A stretch of DNA of 64,000 nt, from NCBI GenBank assembly GCA_034190875.2, contig CM067348.1, positions 33,300,579-33,364,578 on the forward strand, given 5' to 3'. A program made the translations under genes and the position numbers. Source of the stretch: Urechis unicinctus. Lineage: Eukaryota > Annelida > Polychaeta > Xenopneusta > Urechidae. This document shows positions 11,781 through 24,560 of this stretch, piece by piece (the first letter of the stretch is position 1; the number at the start of each line of letters is the position of its first letter). The notes under the pieces were generated by a model. That model was not told where the DNA came from. It made no database searches and saw only the letters and a list, made by a program, of their open reading frames with translations.

Positions 11781-12756
11781 TTAATAGCAGTCGCTATCAT
11801 AAATACACGGGCTACCGTCTGTACAACGAGAGTAACCGTATACTGTTTGAGTACATTCGCCGGAAACCTCAATTGCGAAGACTACAATTATGTAAATAAT
11901 GACAGCCAGTCCAATCAGCAGCCCGACGACCGAGAACGCCATTGAAGCGTGTCCGAGACCCCTTGCCGAGTCTTTGTCACCGGACGAGGCACGGTCCATC
12001 GCCACCACTGAAATTATGTTCTGATGTTGTTTTACGTAATAGAAATTCATTCACAAAGCTCAATGGCCATTGGTTATTGGTCCTGGTAATGAATTGGTGA
12101 TCATCTTGTGAATGTGGGGATGTACATTGAAAACATATTCGTTAACTGATCGCGTAAAATTACAAGGCATCTAAACCGGTAAAATAGTTATAAATGTTGA
12201 TCGCAATAATCCAAAAAGACCAACAAATCGTATCACAACTCATATGGAATCCCTAATACCGCCCATCACATGGATTTCATTGAGTATTAGTGTTATATTT
12301 CTACCACAAATACGACCATGTGTCCATTAATTTACTTACTCGCTAAGATGAACGCGACCAGCCCGCATATCCATCCGCAACACCAGAACACGACGCAAGC
12401 GAATACGATATGGCCAACGAAGGACTGGGTGGGCTCATTGTGTTGCTGAACCACGACCACTGTGTTGCCGCCAGGCGGCGGCTGCTGCTGTTGCCCACCA
12501 TAGTACTGGCCAGGTTGCTGTTGAAGCTGTGGCCCTCCATACGGGGTTGGCTGCTGATTGACAGGGTAGCCTCCAGCTGTAATTAATTAAATATTAAAAT
12601 TGTTAGCTAATTCAATATCATTATTACGGGTTTGACATAATCTAAATGAACTTTGTTAGCGAATATCAGCTTAACGTACAACGCTGCTAAGGTAGATAGG
12701 CAACCCTCGTGCAAAAACACACACACAGATATATATATATATATTTATATATATAC

Positions 12757-12821
<65 letters not shown>

Positions 12822-13028
12822 TTATATATATATATATATATGTATATATATTTATATATATATATATATACATCAATATATATATATATATATGCGTATT
12901 ATATATATACACATATATATTTATATATATATATATTATATATGTATATATATATATCAAATATATATATATATCAATATGCATCAAATATATATGCGTA
13001 TTTATATGCATGCATACATAATATATAT

Positions 13029-13073
<45 letters not shown>

Positions 13074-13236
13074 CGTATATGTATATGTATATATATATAA
13101 ATATGTATATGTATAGATATACATATGTAAATATATATATATACGTAAATATATACGCATTTATATATATATATTAATATAAAAATATTAATATGAATAT
13201 TTAATTGTACATAAATTTATATACATATACACATTC

Positions 13237-13290
<54 letters not shown>

Positions 13291-13616
13291 TGTATGCATA
13301 TATATATGTATATATATAATTATATATATATATTCATATATAAATATATATATATATGCATATAGACATGTATTTATATTGATATATGTATATATATCAA
13401 ATATATATACATCAATATGCATCAAATATATATGTGTATATATATGCAAGCATACATAAATATATACACATAAATATATATACATATAATAATATATATA
13501 TATATATATATTTATATACATATATATATATACGTATAATATATATGGGTATATAAATATATATATGTATATGTATATACATACATATGTATAATATATA
13601 TATATATATATATATA

Positions 13617-13665
<49 letters not shown>

Positions 13666-13858
13666 GTAAATACTAATATAATATATAATTGTACATACAT
13701 TATATATATACATACAGATAAATAAACACATACAAATATATATATATATATATATATATAAATATATGCATGTATGCATATATACATATATATATGCATA
13801 TATATATATATATTATATATGTATGTATATATATATATATTATATATATATATATATT

Positions 13859-13938
<80 letters not shown>

Positions 13939-14008
13939 CTGTGCGGCTGTTTATATCTATATATAGTTATAAATATGCATGTATTTAAATACATGTACAT
14001 ATATATGA

Positions 14009-14065
<57 letters not shown>

Positions 14066-14328
14066 AATATATATATACACGTATATATGTGAATATATAT
14101 GTGTTTATATGTATATATATAAATTAATATATATAAATGTATATATGTATATTTATATTCATATATATGCATATATATACATATGTGTGTGTGAGTGAAT
14201 AATAGGTTTTATAGCTTCTAAGCTACTAACATCCTTCCTTTGCGAGGCCTTGATAGCCAGGTGTTCATCTGTCCGTCGGGGTATGCTGGGTAGTTGTATG
14301 CTGGTGCTGCACTTGCTTGCGGGTCCAT
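11781..14328 (-). CDS. CD225/dispanin-family membrane protein with cysteine-rich tail
   Basis: Three exons on the minus strand. Exon 1 has ATG at 14328-14326 and starts [20 protein letters not shown]; its donor is unclear. Exon 2 (12576-12340) gives a P/Q/G-rich cytosolic region and then [10 protein letters not shown], a first membrane segment with [18 protein letters not shown]. Exon 3 (12007-11781) completes the loop with [19 protein letters not shown], a second membrane segment ([19 protein letters not shown]) and a tail with four cysteines ending DCY. Order and loop (CCG...GLVA, GDKDSA) fit CD225 proteins, which include vertebrate IFITM and PRRT2 and act at membranes, often on fusion. A paralog with the same intron phases lies at 20917-23314. 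Intron 1 is almost entirely AT repeat. No break was seen in exons 2 and 3. Confidence 0.75.
12720..14190. repeat. AT-rich simple-repeat array with internal long repeats
   Basis: (TA)n runs are interspersed with ATGTATA, TGCATG and ATCAAATAT variants inside intron 1 of the dispanin gene. A segment around 12956-13036 (ATCAAATAT...ATGCATCAAATATATATG...GCATACATAA) recurs at 13396-13472, about 440 bases on. ATATGCATGTATGCATATAT recurs near 13285 and 13763. Y/I-rich open frames on both strands are products of the repeat. Confidence 0.95.
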
Positions 14329-14395
14329 TACTCTGATAGTTCCGACAAATCTCAAGCAAGACTAATCCTGTAAAAAGGAATGGGGTCATTATCAT

Positions 14396-17300
14396 TTTTC
14401 TGAATTAATATACTGCTTGTTTGGCTTGGTGTATGTTGTTCCCCATGTAAAATACGCTACAGATCGTCAGGGCTCATAACGCATAGACTTTGCGATCGAA
14501 GTTCGGAGGCGGATATTGCATGCTTACGTGGCAATGCGTGCTCAAGCCGTTACAAATGATCGTACTTGTTCACATATGTCGTTAAATTTGTCTGTCTGTA
14601 CTTATCTCTACTTGCTCGGTAGCTGCAGATAATTAGTGGTAGATTTTCATGGATTGTTCGTCATGTGATAAGACGAAATCTATCAGTTGTATGTGGAATC
14701 GAATCTTTCTGCGCATGCAGAATAGTTGCGAAGTATATTCGTCGATTGACAGATGAAGCAATGAGTTCTATGGCAATATATCTTACCAACCCTGCTGCGT
14801 TTGAATGACAAACTCCGTTATTGGCAAAGAACCAAGCAAACTGTGATATTTGTTTTTGGCTAAACAGGGTTAATTCGCTGTTTACTGACTGCGCAGTACG
14901 GCTCAGGTACGCTGACCTTTAGTGAAGGTAATGTTTTGGGTTCCGCCAAATATCTACATCTTGGTTTCTTAAAAGGTACAAAAAGATATCATTGAGGTAA
15001 CCGTGACGAACTATCGCTATCCATGCGCATTGAGACTTTTGTTATTAAGATATACCTTTAAAATAGTCTGGATTTACGAGGGATTCCGTTGAATTATATT
15101 CGGTTATAAATAAGGAAGTGGGGAGCTTTTTACACACAAAAAGTGGCGACCGTTACCGCCATCGCGCCCAAAAGTGTATAGCTACGTCAAGAGGGCTCAT
15201 TTTGAAGGGCTTTGAGGTGACCATTCGCTAATTATAATACACTGCAATCGTAAGGTGACGCTTAGCGGGAGAGATGTCGTTTTGCAGAGCTTTTCTGCTA
15301 CCAAAATTCGTCGCACAGTAAGCATTAAAATAGCAAAAATAACAACTACACTATTGAATAAATATTACCTTGATATGGGGTACACATATCGAAAACGGTT
15401 CAATCCTCAATCTTTCAGGTCCGCGCTGTAGATGGTGGTTTCAAATTACCAATAACTGTCTAGAGCGAGGGGACTGGCCTGGGGCAGACATCAACATTTG
15501 CTGGCTTCTCAGGGACATGCGATGGTCTCGCGCAAAGAGTCTATAGCTATGTTGAGCTATGTAGTGATGATGAAATGACACGTAATACACCCCCCCCCCC
15601 CTCTTGAGTTGGTTGTTATCCCAGGAACAAACTCATTTGATTGTCTGATTGGTCGAGGTGACCATGCCCCCAAAATAATCAATGACTTCTATGTGGTTTT
15701 AAAGGACGTGATGAAATAGCATCACGCTGGTCACAGGTGAGGTTTTCACAAATTTTGTGCGGATGCGCGAATGAGCCCTCTGAGCGTAGCTATAAGCTCT
15801 TTGCCCACACCACCAGACGGCAGAATATTATTTATTTCGCAAATCGAAAGATTTTGATATGAGATTTAATCAAGCGAAAGTTTGGTGTTTGGAACCCCTA
15901 CCAAATATTTCTTTTAGCTCTTCCTTTAAATTAGCGTGTAATAATATATCTCCATTTCCTCTACATAACACTAATTTAATCAAATGTAGGGTGTAAAATT
16001 TTAGCCATCCAAGCAAATCAAGAAATAGTATACTTACGTTTAGAATTTTGACGCTGTGTTATATCTGTACAGGGTACGCACGTCTCTCCTTTAACTCGGG
16101 GTCTCAATGAAGCGTCGGTGGTGAAAAATGACGGTATGTGTCAACCAGGCTGCTTACCTGGAAGCGTGAGAGGCCAAAAACATTCGACACACCCGGGTGC
16201 TTATCAGACCATTGCCAGTCGGGGTGGGCGTGGGGAAATTAAATCATAATAACAATCTTGAAATGAAGGAAACCATCCAATTAGCACTAACAAAAAGGAG
16301 TTGATTGTTATATTAATGCACGCCGAGATATGGATTTGGAAACGGATTAATCAATCCCAACCTGTACATACGGTCAAAAGTGAGTTAATAATGCGTTAAT
16401 AAATTATATTGGCATCGTTAAAGCGAGTGATGGTATTGTCCAATTAGATCTAATTTTTCGACACAGTCTAGCTCTTTTAAATCAATGGGAATGGCCCCCA
16501 CCATGTTTCGTGAGGTTATCTAATGAAAAGGTTGAGCGGATTTCCTGCTATGGTGGGTGCACATTCAAACGTGCGTGTGCGCACACACACACACACACTC
16601 GCAAACACAAGCCCTGAAGGAGAGGAAAAAAATTCCAGCCTCGAACACTCTTTCCTGTGACACATCCTATTGAAGCCACGATTAAATTGCTCTCGCGGCT
16701 GTAGTGATAGTTATGCGATTGTATGCAAACTTCTTATTTAACAAGACAGGGCGTTTACAAACTTGTTAGGACAAAATAAGGCTTCAGTCAAGTCATTTGC
16801 CGAAGCCGGGCTGTATACCTCACCAATACAAAGTGTTCAAACCTGGGCAGCTAAAGGAAAGTATTAAGGTTTGTCCCGGTCCAGTGACTCGTAGATCAAC
16901 ATGAGAAGAGAAATTTTTGTCAATTTACTCGCTCAAATAGTCGTCCTTTTCTATTGACACAACCACATGACTGCGCGCACGTGCGGACCCATGACGTTAA
17001 AGGGCCTGCGACTGCAGGGGGTTGTGCTAGACTTACATACCACAGAATTCATCAATAAATGCTGATTGCTGTTAAACAATTATCCTCTTTGAGTTCCCGC
17101 TACGCAAGACAGAGATTAAAAATATTATTAGCGTAGGTAAACGATATTCGCTGCCATTTGAAAAAGATAAAAACAAATAACCGAAATATAAATCGTCGCT
17201 ATCAGTAAGTAAGTTATTAGAAAGGCATTTACCACATTTGCTTCATTTCCTTTATGGTTAATGATTAAACAGAAATATAATGGAATACCATGTATAATAC

Positions 17301-18900
17301 ACCAGCGTATACATCTTCTCTGACACCAACCAGTAATATAACTTCTATGCAACCTCATTTAATGCCCTCCATTCCGTTAATGTATGGTAGCATAATGATG
17401 ATGAAAAAGCATTACAGGGGAGCATTTTTCGTGTTGATCAGGAAGTCAAAACTAGTGTATAGAAATTTATTCATAGCTTCGATTGTCATTCTTAGCATAG
17501 ATATTTGCGGTAATTTAATGGCAATTTGACAGGAAATGGTTGCCATTTTGCATTGATTCTGCTTATCAGATATCCAAGCATCGATTGAGAAAGATACACT
17601 AAAGCAGGAAGAATAAATAATGGAGAACCACAATAAAGGTTGTCAACATGTTGTTCATTCTCGGCACTGTACAGAATTTAAACAACTTATTACTATTTAA
17701 TGGAATGCTAAAGAAAAATTTGAGTCATTAAGGAGATATATCACTTTGTTTACAATACACGCCAATGTACCTTAATCACTACCTTGTTAAATCTGAAATG
17801 CCATCCCTCTCTGTTATTTTACCGGCATATACATATCTCTTTCCATACATTGTTTTGTAGATTTAAACGATATCACACACTAGCTAGAGTTTTTGAATTG
17901 ATTGCCACATAACTGCGCAAAGGGTAAATAATAAGTTTGAGAGTCAATGCTGTTGCATAGTTCAAACAGCACACGAATGTCATCATTAAAAGGTCAGTAT
18001 TTGCCAGGGAATTGGCACAGTCCTTGACCAAGGATCCCCTTAGTTTTATTCTTAGACAAGAAGTTGCACTCATTAACACCAAAATAAGTTTTTTGACGAT
18101 TGTAATAATATCGAATATCCAGTTCTCAATACATTCTTAACTGAGGATTATTAGGTATGATAGAAAACGTGATTGATCAACAGTTTCGTAAAAGATTTAT
18201 CCCTCTTGAATGACTGTACACTCCCATTAGCATTTACAATTCAACCTTATTGACACTGGTATACTCACTCAAAAGTATACGTCGTGTATCTTTTTAGTAT
18301 TTATACGTTTCATTATTTAACTTTCTGAAGTAAACATGAGTTAAAATTTTTAACATAGAACTCAATTTTATGAGATGTTGCGTGCCCTTGGTGCACCATC
18401 CAAGAGGAAGCCTCGCTTGATCTGTTGAACATACCATTCCCCCGCAGTGTGGGTTCCTATCAACTGTGTTCAACAACGTGCACTTAAGTCTGCCTCAGTT
18501 AACTCTCGCAAGAACTTTACAGCTAGATAACAATGCAAGGTACGGAACATGAATCGAGCTCCGAGTGCGCTCTTCGTCCTTTCTGAAAAGACTATTTCAG
18601 AATATATATTCAACTTTATTATAGTTATATTGTAACTTTTATTATAGGTTAACCATAAGTTGTTCCTGAATTATTTATCGGCACTCGAAAGCACGCAGCT
18701 GTTGGGCGACAAGACTTGAGCGGTTCGCTGAGCAAGCTGAGGCCGGTGGAAATTTTTCCTCTCTTTGGCGGCAGCGGTTCCGGAGGGGGAACATTCGTAT
18801 AATACTGGTTAAGAATAATCACGTGCTTTTTGTAACAACTTAAAATTATGGCGGGGGGTTCGGGTGAAAATGGGATAATTCATTATCATTTATCAATCAT
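14396..18900. other. Intergenic region between the two dispanin genes, no gene recognised
   Basis: The sequence holds a short C run near 15591-15602, a short (CA)n at 16583-16599 and one probable MITE (listed separately). Open frames at 17128-17633 and 17873-18476 are short and carry no family motif. Shared regulation of the two divergent dispanin genes could reside here, but no specific site was identified. Confidence 0.4.
15177..15794. mobile_element. Probable non-autonomous DNA transposon, about 618 bp
   Basis: TATAGCTACGTCAAGAGGGC at the left faces its inverse (GAGCCCTCTGAGCGTAGCTA) at the right, an inverted repeat of about 25 bases with 3-4 mismatches. The interior has no transposase. 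A clear target duplication was not found, so the exact ends are provisional. Confidence 0.4.
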
Positions 18901-18949
18901 TTATTTTGCAAGTATACCGACGAATCACGAGCGATAAAGGATTTAACAC

Positions 18950-20215
18950 GGTTGGATATTTGATTGATCTCGCAGGAAAATTCTTTTATCTCTTGTGATT
19001 CCGTACTTTCCGAGAGTTAATTCCATGCTTAGTATACTATCCCTATCTGCGTACATCTCGGCGAAGAAATCGCTCCGTGTGAGATTGTTCGCCGATACGG
19101 ATGTGCGTCGCGCTTGGCTTAGCCTGTTGGCCTATTTTTGATAACGGTGCCACATTGCTCCTTGTGCACCAATATGGAATACCTGTAGACTTACATAGGC
19201 AGTCGCCATTTCAAAACAACTCTGAGCCATCGATGCTCTCAGGCGTGTCAATTGGGGCGATTCTTGCTGTGTACGCTATCGGTGGCAAAACGACGCGCAT
19301 ATCTTCTAAAGGGATATACCGAGTCAAAAAGATTCGCTTAACATTTTGAAGTTTCGTACTCGAACATAACTTGGAGACGGACACATATCGGTAAGATTAA
19401 TTGCTGAACTCCAATAATATTTCTTAACTTTAGAACGGCCCTTACTAACTTTATGATGCCACGTTCCTTGATTCCCCATAAAGCTAACCATTCATTCACG
19501 TGTGATCCGAGCTCCGTAACCGCTTCCGTGAGGACACTTGTTCAGGATCATCTATTGATTCGTCCTGTGTCCGTATCCCCATACATCTCGGCGAAGGAAT
19601 CACTCCGTGTGCGATTGTTCACCATTACGGATGCGCGTGTCGCACTTGGCTTGACCTGTCGGCTAAGTTTTTACAACGGTGATACATTGTACTTTGTATC
19701 GAATGTAATAGAGATCAGGTGCATACAACATATATACTCTAACATAGTATAGTACAGTGATTTGGAATCCCAGTAAAATTACAGAGGCAGTCCACATTGA
19801 ATAACAACTCTGATCTATGGATGCTTCAGGGCGTGACAGCTTGCCCGGGTCATGTTGTGCACCCTGTCGGTGGCAAACGAAGCGCATATCGCCTTTAAGG
19901 GCCTTAACAAGTCATAAAAAATTGGGAGTTTTCTTGCTTGAACATTCTGCGCGTAACCAGTTCTAAACTTTGGAAAAAGCCCACGCACTTTTTGACGCCA
20001 CTTTCCTTGATTCTCAAAAAAACTACCAATATAATCATGCGTCGTTCGTGCTCCTTGCCCGTGTCCTGAGAAATCAAGTTCACAGGGAAAACGTTTAGGA
20101 TTACCTTTGGATCCGCCCTGAGTTCGTCTCAGCGAGAAGCTCGGCGTGCGAGCTTTAACTGAAACGGATGCGTACGACGCGCTTGGCCTGACTAAATGGT
20201 GCCACATCACTCATA
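18950..20215. repeat. Diverged tandem repeat, period about 530-541 bp, between two and three copies
   Basis: ACATCTCGGCGAAG marks the same point in copy 1 (19053) and copy 2 (19583); a diverged form is at 20123 in copy 3. Further landmarks repeat in order: CACTTGGCTTGACCTG, GATGCTTCAGGGCGTG, CGGTGGCAAACGAAGCG, TTCCTTGATTC. Copies differ at many positions and by small indels. The third copy is truncated by the AT array that starts at 20222. No coding frame is conserved between copies. Confidence 0.75.
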
Positions 20216-20221
20216 ATATCT

Positions 20222-20255
20222 AAATTATACATATATATATAAATAAATAAATATA

Positions 20256-20339
<84 letters not shown>

Positions 20340-20682
20340 AATACAAAATATATTTAGATATATATATATAAACATGCAAAGATATATATACATACATATA
20401 TGTATACGTTTTTGAACTTATATATTTATGAATATATGAATACAAACATATATGTATCTATCTATATATGCATATGTGCAGATATATATACATATTTTTA
20501 AATGTATATATACATATCTTCATAGAAATATATACAAATAAATTTATACATATAGTAATATTCTTATATGTATGCATACACATATATATACGTATATATA
20601 TTTATACATTGACCTAAATATGTACATATATTATCATACATTTATTCATTTATATATACATATATAAACATATATATATACA

Positions 20683-20758
<76 letters not shown>

Positions 20759-20835
20759 TTATATATACATATATATGTATATATACATATGTATATGAAT
20801 GCACATATACATGTATATATATATATCAATATGTT

Positions 20836-20885
<50 letters not shown>

Positions 20886-20905
20886 AATATACATATATAC
20901 GCATG
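20222..20905. repeat. AT-rich simple-repeat array directly upstream of the second dispanin gene
   Basis: Long pure (TA)n at about 20260-20336 and 20686-20748, with mixed ATACATATATG sequence between. It ends about a dozen bases before the ATG of the plus-strand dispanin gene, so it occupies the position of its 5' leader and proximal promoter. Confidence 0.95.
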
Positions 20906-20916
20906 ATTATCCTTCT

Positions 20917-23314
20917 ATGTCTAAGAATATGCAGACCGATAAAATGAGCGAACAGCAGGGCTACCCTCAGCAGCCTGCCTATGGATACCCTGAACAACCT
21001 GCGCCCCAGGGTTATCGTGGTAAGTCTTATGGCAATCTTGTTCGATTAATTAAGTTACCACGAAAAACTTTGATAAGCATTGACATCTCATTTCTTTTTT
21101 TTTAATTTGGAGAGACACCTCCAAGCTATATTGCTATAGGTTACATTCCACCAATATTGTCTTTTTGTCAGTATCCATTGTCTTTCCGAATATACGCCGA
21201 ATGGCTTGTTTGACTTTCTGTAGTGGTAAAAGAGAGGAATGTAAAGAAGGTCAAGGCCTATCACGTTGTACCATTCCCTTGTGATGTTTCCACTTTCATT
21301 GTTTATAAATTTTTTCAGTGGTTTATTTTTTATGCACATACAGCTGGAGGCTACCAGCTTGTTGCACAACAACCCCCTGAGGAATTTGAAGGTCCACAAA
21401 AACCTGCCAACACTGTGGTGGATGTTCAGGATCAAAGTGCCCCGACCCAGTCCTTCGTGGGCCACATCGTCTCGTCGTGTACTGGTGTTTTAGTTGCCTG
21501 TGTGGGCTGATCGCATTTATCCTGGCCAGTAAGTGAATTCAGTCACCTTTGTCTTTTCTTGCATCATCGGGAGGTCAAATATTGACAGATAATTATAAAA
21601 GAGTTAAATCAAATGGATTCGTCGTTTAGTGTGTTAAAACACAATACCAGATCATCCCCAAGAAAAAACATTTATCTTTTAACAAAACGATTGTATCAAA
21701 ATATTTTATGCGACAAAATCAATATTTTAGTTATTGAAATACAAGAATATTATATTCATCCACAATAGCTTCCTGAATATTGTCTGAGGGCTATTCAATA
21801 CATGCAAGGTTAACCCCAACACCTTAGGTCTACAACGAAGTGCGAGCTTGGATAAAGTGGGTTTTGTCAGCTCCGCAGTTCTGCAGAACTTATTTGCCTT
21901 TTCTCAGGCATTCACACACATTTTGTTCTAGCAATCTTACGGCCCACCTTCATATACCAACGTCTCCTTTGTATCAAAGTATCCATTTTTCTGACTATTT
22001 ACCTTTGGATCGTTACCAGTAAAACTGCGGTAAATTATCATATGAAATGTTAACCTCATAGCAAATGTTATATTTGTTGATCAACAGCAACTTCTTTAAG
22101 GCCAAGTATACACTGCGGTGGGACCTTTAGATAGTAAGGTTTTCAGAGCATTAAACAGACGTTAAAGGTTATAACCACTATGAAAGAATGTGTGAATCCA
22201 ATGCATCAAGGTAGCACATTTCGTCAACACGAATTTACGTGGCACTCGTGTGGTTAAATTTCAGGCTCTGTAGCCAGTTAACTCTGCTACCGATATCAGA
22301 GGAGCAGCATGCATGTTGTAATTTTGTCATGTCATTATGTTTTATTACCAATGGGAGTACCCATGATTTGTAATGGTCTAGAAGCAAACAAAGTGCTTAA
22401 GCAGGGGAATGTTAACCGGTAACCAACTTCGTGGATATATTGTATATATAGAGATAGTCAACTCTTGCAGTTTTGCTTGCCACAGGCGTGCGTCGCCGTT
22501 CGGTGGGTCATCCAAACTCGGGGAGTGTAATTACATTTTGACTCAGCGATGGCATCGCTAAATCGGAGATTATCAAGCGATAATGGAGCAGAATATTACT
22601 TGCATTAGCTTATATATTCTATCAGAAATTAACAGATTTGAGGAAACATTCCTCTTAGTAGTGAATGCTGATATAGATCGAATTAGAGCATTCGTAACGT
22701 AATCTTTTCTTAGACGTAGTGCCCGAAAAAACGTCATGTCAAAAGCAGCAGTGTCTAGGTCTACGAGCCTTTTTGTTGTTCTTGGCTACTGCCAATTTGA
22801 CTGTGGTGACGATTATTTGTTCTGATATGGTTGTCTATAAACCCTTATTCATGATTGGTTCGAACGTTAGGGAGTATTTCATAATGAGCCCAGCTCTTGG
22901 ATGTAACTAACATATGAATGGGTCACATTAACCACCATCTCTGACAACATCTCTTTCACTTTTGCGCGAGATGACTTTCATATTAATAAAGGTACTTACT
23001 GTAGGATGTGATTCGGGCATTAATTTAAAGAGTTCAACCCACCAATGTTTGTGGTTTCAGTGGTGGCAAGGAATCGCGCCTCGTCTGGTGACAAAGACTC
23101 GGCTCGGAGTATTGGTCACACTTCAATGGCACTCTCGATTGTCGGACTGGTGCTTGGACTGGCTGCAATTATTTTCCTTGTTGTAGTCTACGCAAATAGA
23201 GTCGAAAAAGAAACCACATCTGCCTGTTATTATTCAGGTAACAATGTCTATATGTGTTACAGAGATGACAGTCTTTGCTATCGTGATGTTCATGGCGATT
23301 ATAAGTGCTATTAA
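20917..23314 (+). pseudogene. Second CD225/dispanin gene, one frameshift in the first membrane segment
   Basis: Exon 1 (20917-21019) encodes MSKNMQTDKMSEQQGYPQQP and more P/Q/Y-rich sequence. Exon 2 (21344-21528) opens with AGGY and reaches [13 protein letters not shown]. It then needs a one-base change of frame to read VYWCFSCLCGLIAFILA. Exon 3 (23061-23314) has [18 protein letters not shown], a second membrane helix (IVGLVLGLAAIIFLVVVYA) and a tail with four cysteines ending KCY. Donors are all GTAAGT; acceptors are ACATACAG and GGTTTCAG. Intron phases equal those of the minus-strand paralog, and [10 protein letters not shown] and [10 protein letters not shown] are shared. The single frameshift means either a recently lost gene or a one-base sequence error; the otherwise clean exons favour recent loss or error. 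Confidence 0.7.
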
Positions 23315-23965
23315 TTGCCCACGAAAGTACAGCACTATAACCGACTATACAGAATAAGACGAAGGAGGTTAATGTAAACTTAGTATTGAGATAAGTTTGT
23401 ATGACGCATATTTAAATGTAAGAGATAGATGAGAGACAACAAATGTAATACTTATTGTTTGACTCGTAGGGTTCTGTCACACACCGTTCCTCGGTTCCAG
23501 ATGCCTAGCTCCTGAGTGCCGACGAACGGGGCTCGGCGCTCGGAAGCTTGTCATTGGGAACTGAGCCAATGTGCTGTCATATATTAAATTCTTTCACTCA
23601 TATAGTGGTTCGAAATATTGTTCATAGCATATTAACCCAATAATTGTATTCAATGAATGTATGCGGTTCACATTGCATAATTTGTTTATTCTATTAGATG
23701 CTACAATTTAATAAAATGATTGATATGCATTTTTAACTATGAGATCATCCATGTATCATGAGGTATTTTTGATAATTTCCAACCACCCAAACACCGGTGA
23801 CCCCTTTGTCATAATATTAACAATCGGATTGTATAACCAAAGTGACAAATTGTGACATAAAAATCAGACCGTGGTTAGCGATTGTAGATTGTCATGGGTA
23901 AAAGTTCATGTCTACTTTACTGGTATAGTTGAACTGTCTCTCACAACAATGCATCCTGCTTCCAT
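23315..23965. other. 3' flank of the dispanin gene, nothing recognised
   Basis: AT-rich sequence with AATAAA-like hexamers (for example near 23710), which could serve as polyadenylation signals. No exon or repeat was seen. Confidence 0.35.
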
Positions 23966-23969
23966 CGAC

Positions 23970-24560
23970 CTATAACAAAGTGAATTTGGGAAATATATAC
24001 CCGAACAAGTCCCAAACCATCTGTTCATGTTTATAGTCTGCCGCAGATATACCTTGCTCAGACAGCTTGCTGTAGAACTCCTGGATCGGCGGCAGCGAGG
24101 CATGGAACTTATCCCAGCCGTCCATGAACCCATAGGGGTACACTCCCTTGCGCATTAGGAGGCGGCACTTTACCCAGTCAGGTTCATACTTATCAGTCAC
24201 TGTAAAGGCGTCTGGGTTATTACATAGCCGTAACCGCATGTCTCATGTAGGCATCGTTCACAGAAGAACTTGCGTGTTTATTCTGATCATACAGCAAGCG
24301 GTTCAGATCTTTATTCCACATGTAGTGAAACGTGCCATCCTTCTCAATCAGCATGTGGTTTATATGTGGAATATCAACAGGCTGTTAACTGGTGTGGTGT
24401 TTGGTATTGGAAGCAGAGCTTCCCACCCCTTCCCAGCCAAAGACGTTCATGGCTAGGTTACGCACATGCTTCTGTACCTTCTCAAGCTGCGACATTGGTG
24501 ATAGATACTCGATGCTTTTACCCTAGAGCAGGGTTAAAGAGATACTCTGGTGAATAATCA
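23970..24560 (-). mobile_element. Fossil of a Polinton/Maverick-like family B DNA polymerase region, broken
   Basis: Minus-strand frames contain RKGVYPYGFMDGWDKF, LPPIQEFYSKL and YKHEQMVWDLFG. Upstream, on the same strand, are NHMLIEKDGTFHYMW and LNRLLYDQNKHAS. These are the usual landmarks of the region before and at the start of the protein-primed polymerase of Polinton-like elements as seen in invertebrate genomes. Only this part is present; no capsid, integrase or terminal repeat was seen nearby. The copy is broken, with a few interruptions, and appears old. Confidence 0.55.

Noticed and set aside
12709-14172. Tyrosine/isoleucine-rich open frames in AT arrays here and at 20.2-20.9, 37.4-38.3, 41.8-42.0 and 50.7-50.9 kb
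   Set aside because: They are translations of (TA)n and its variants in every frame.
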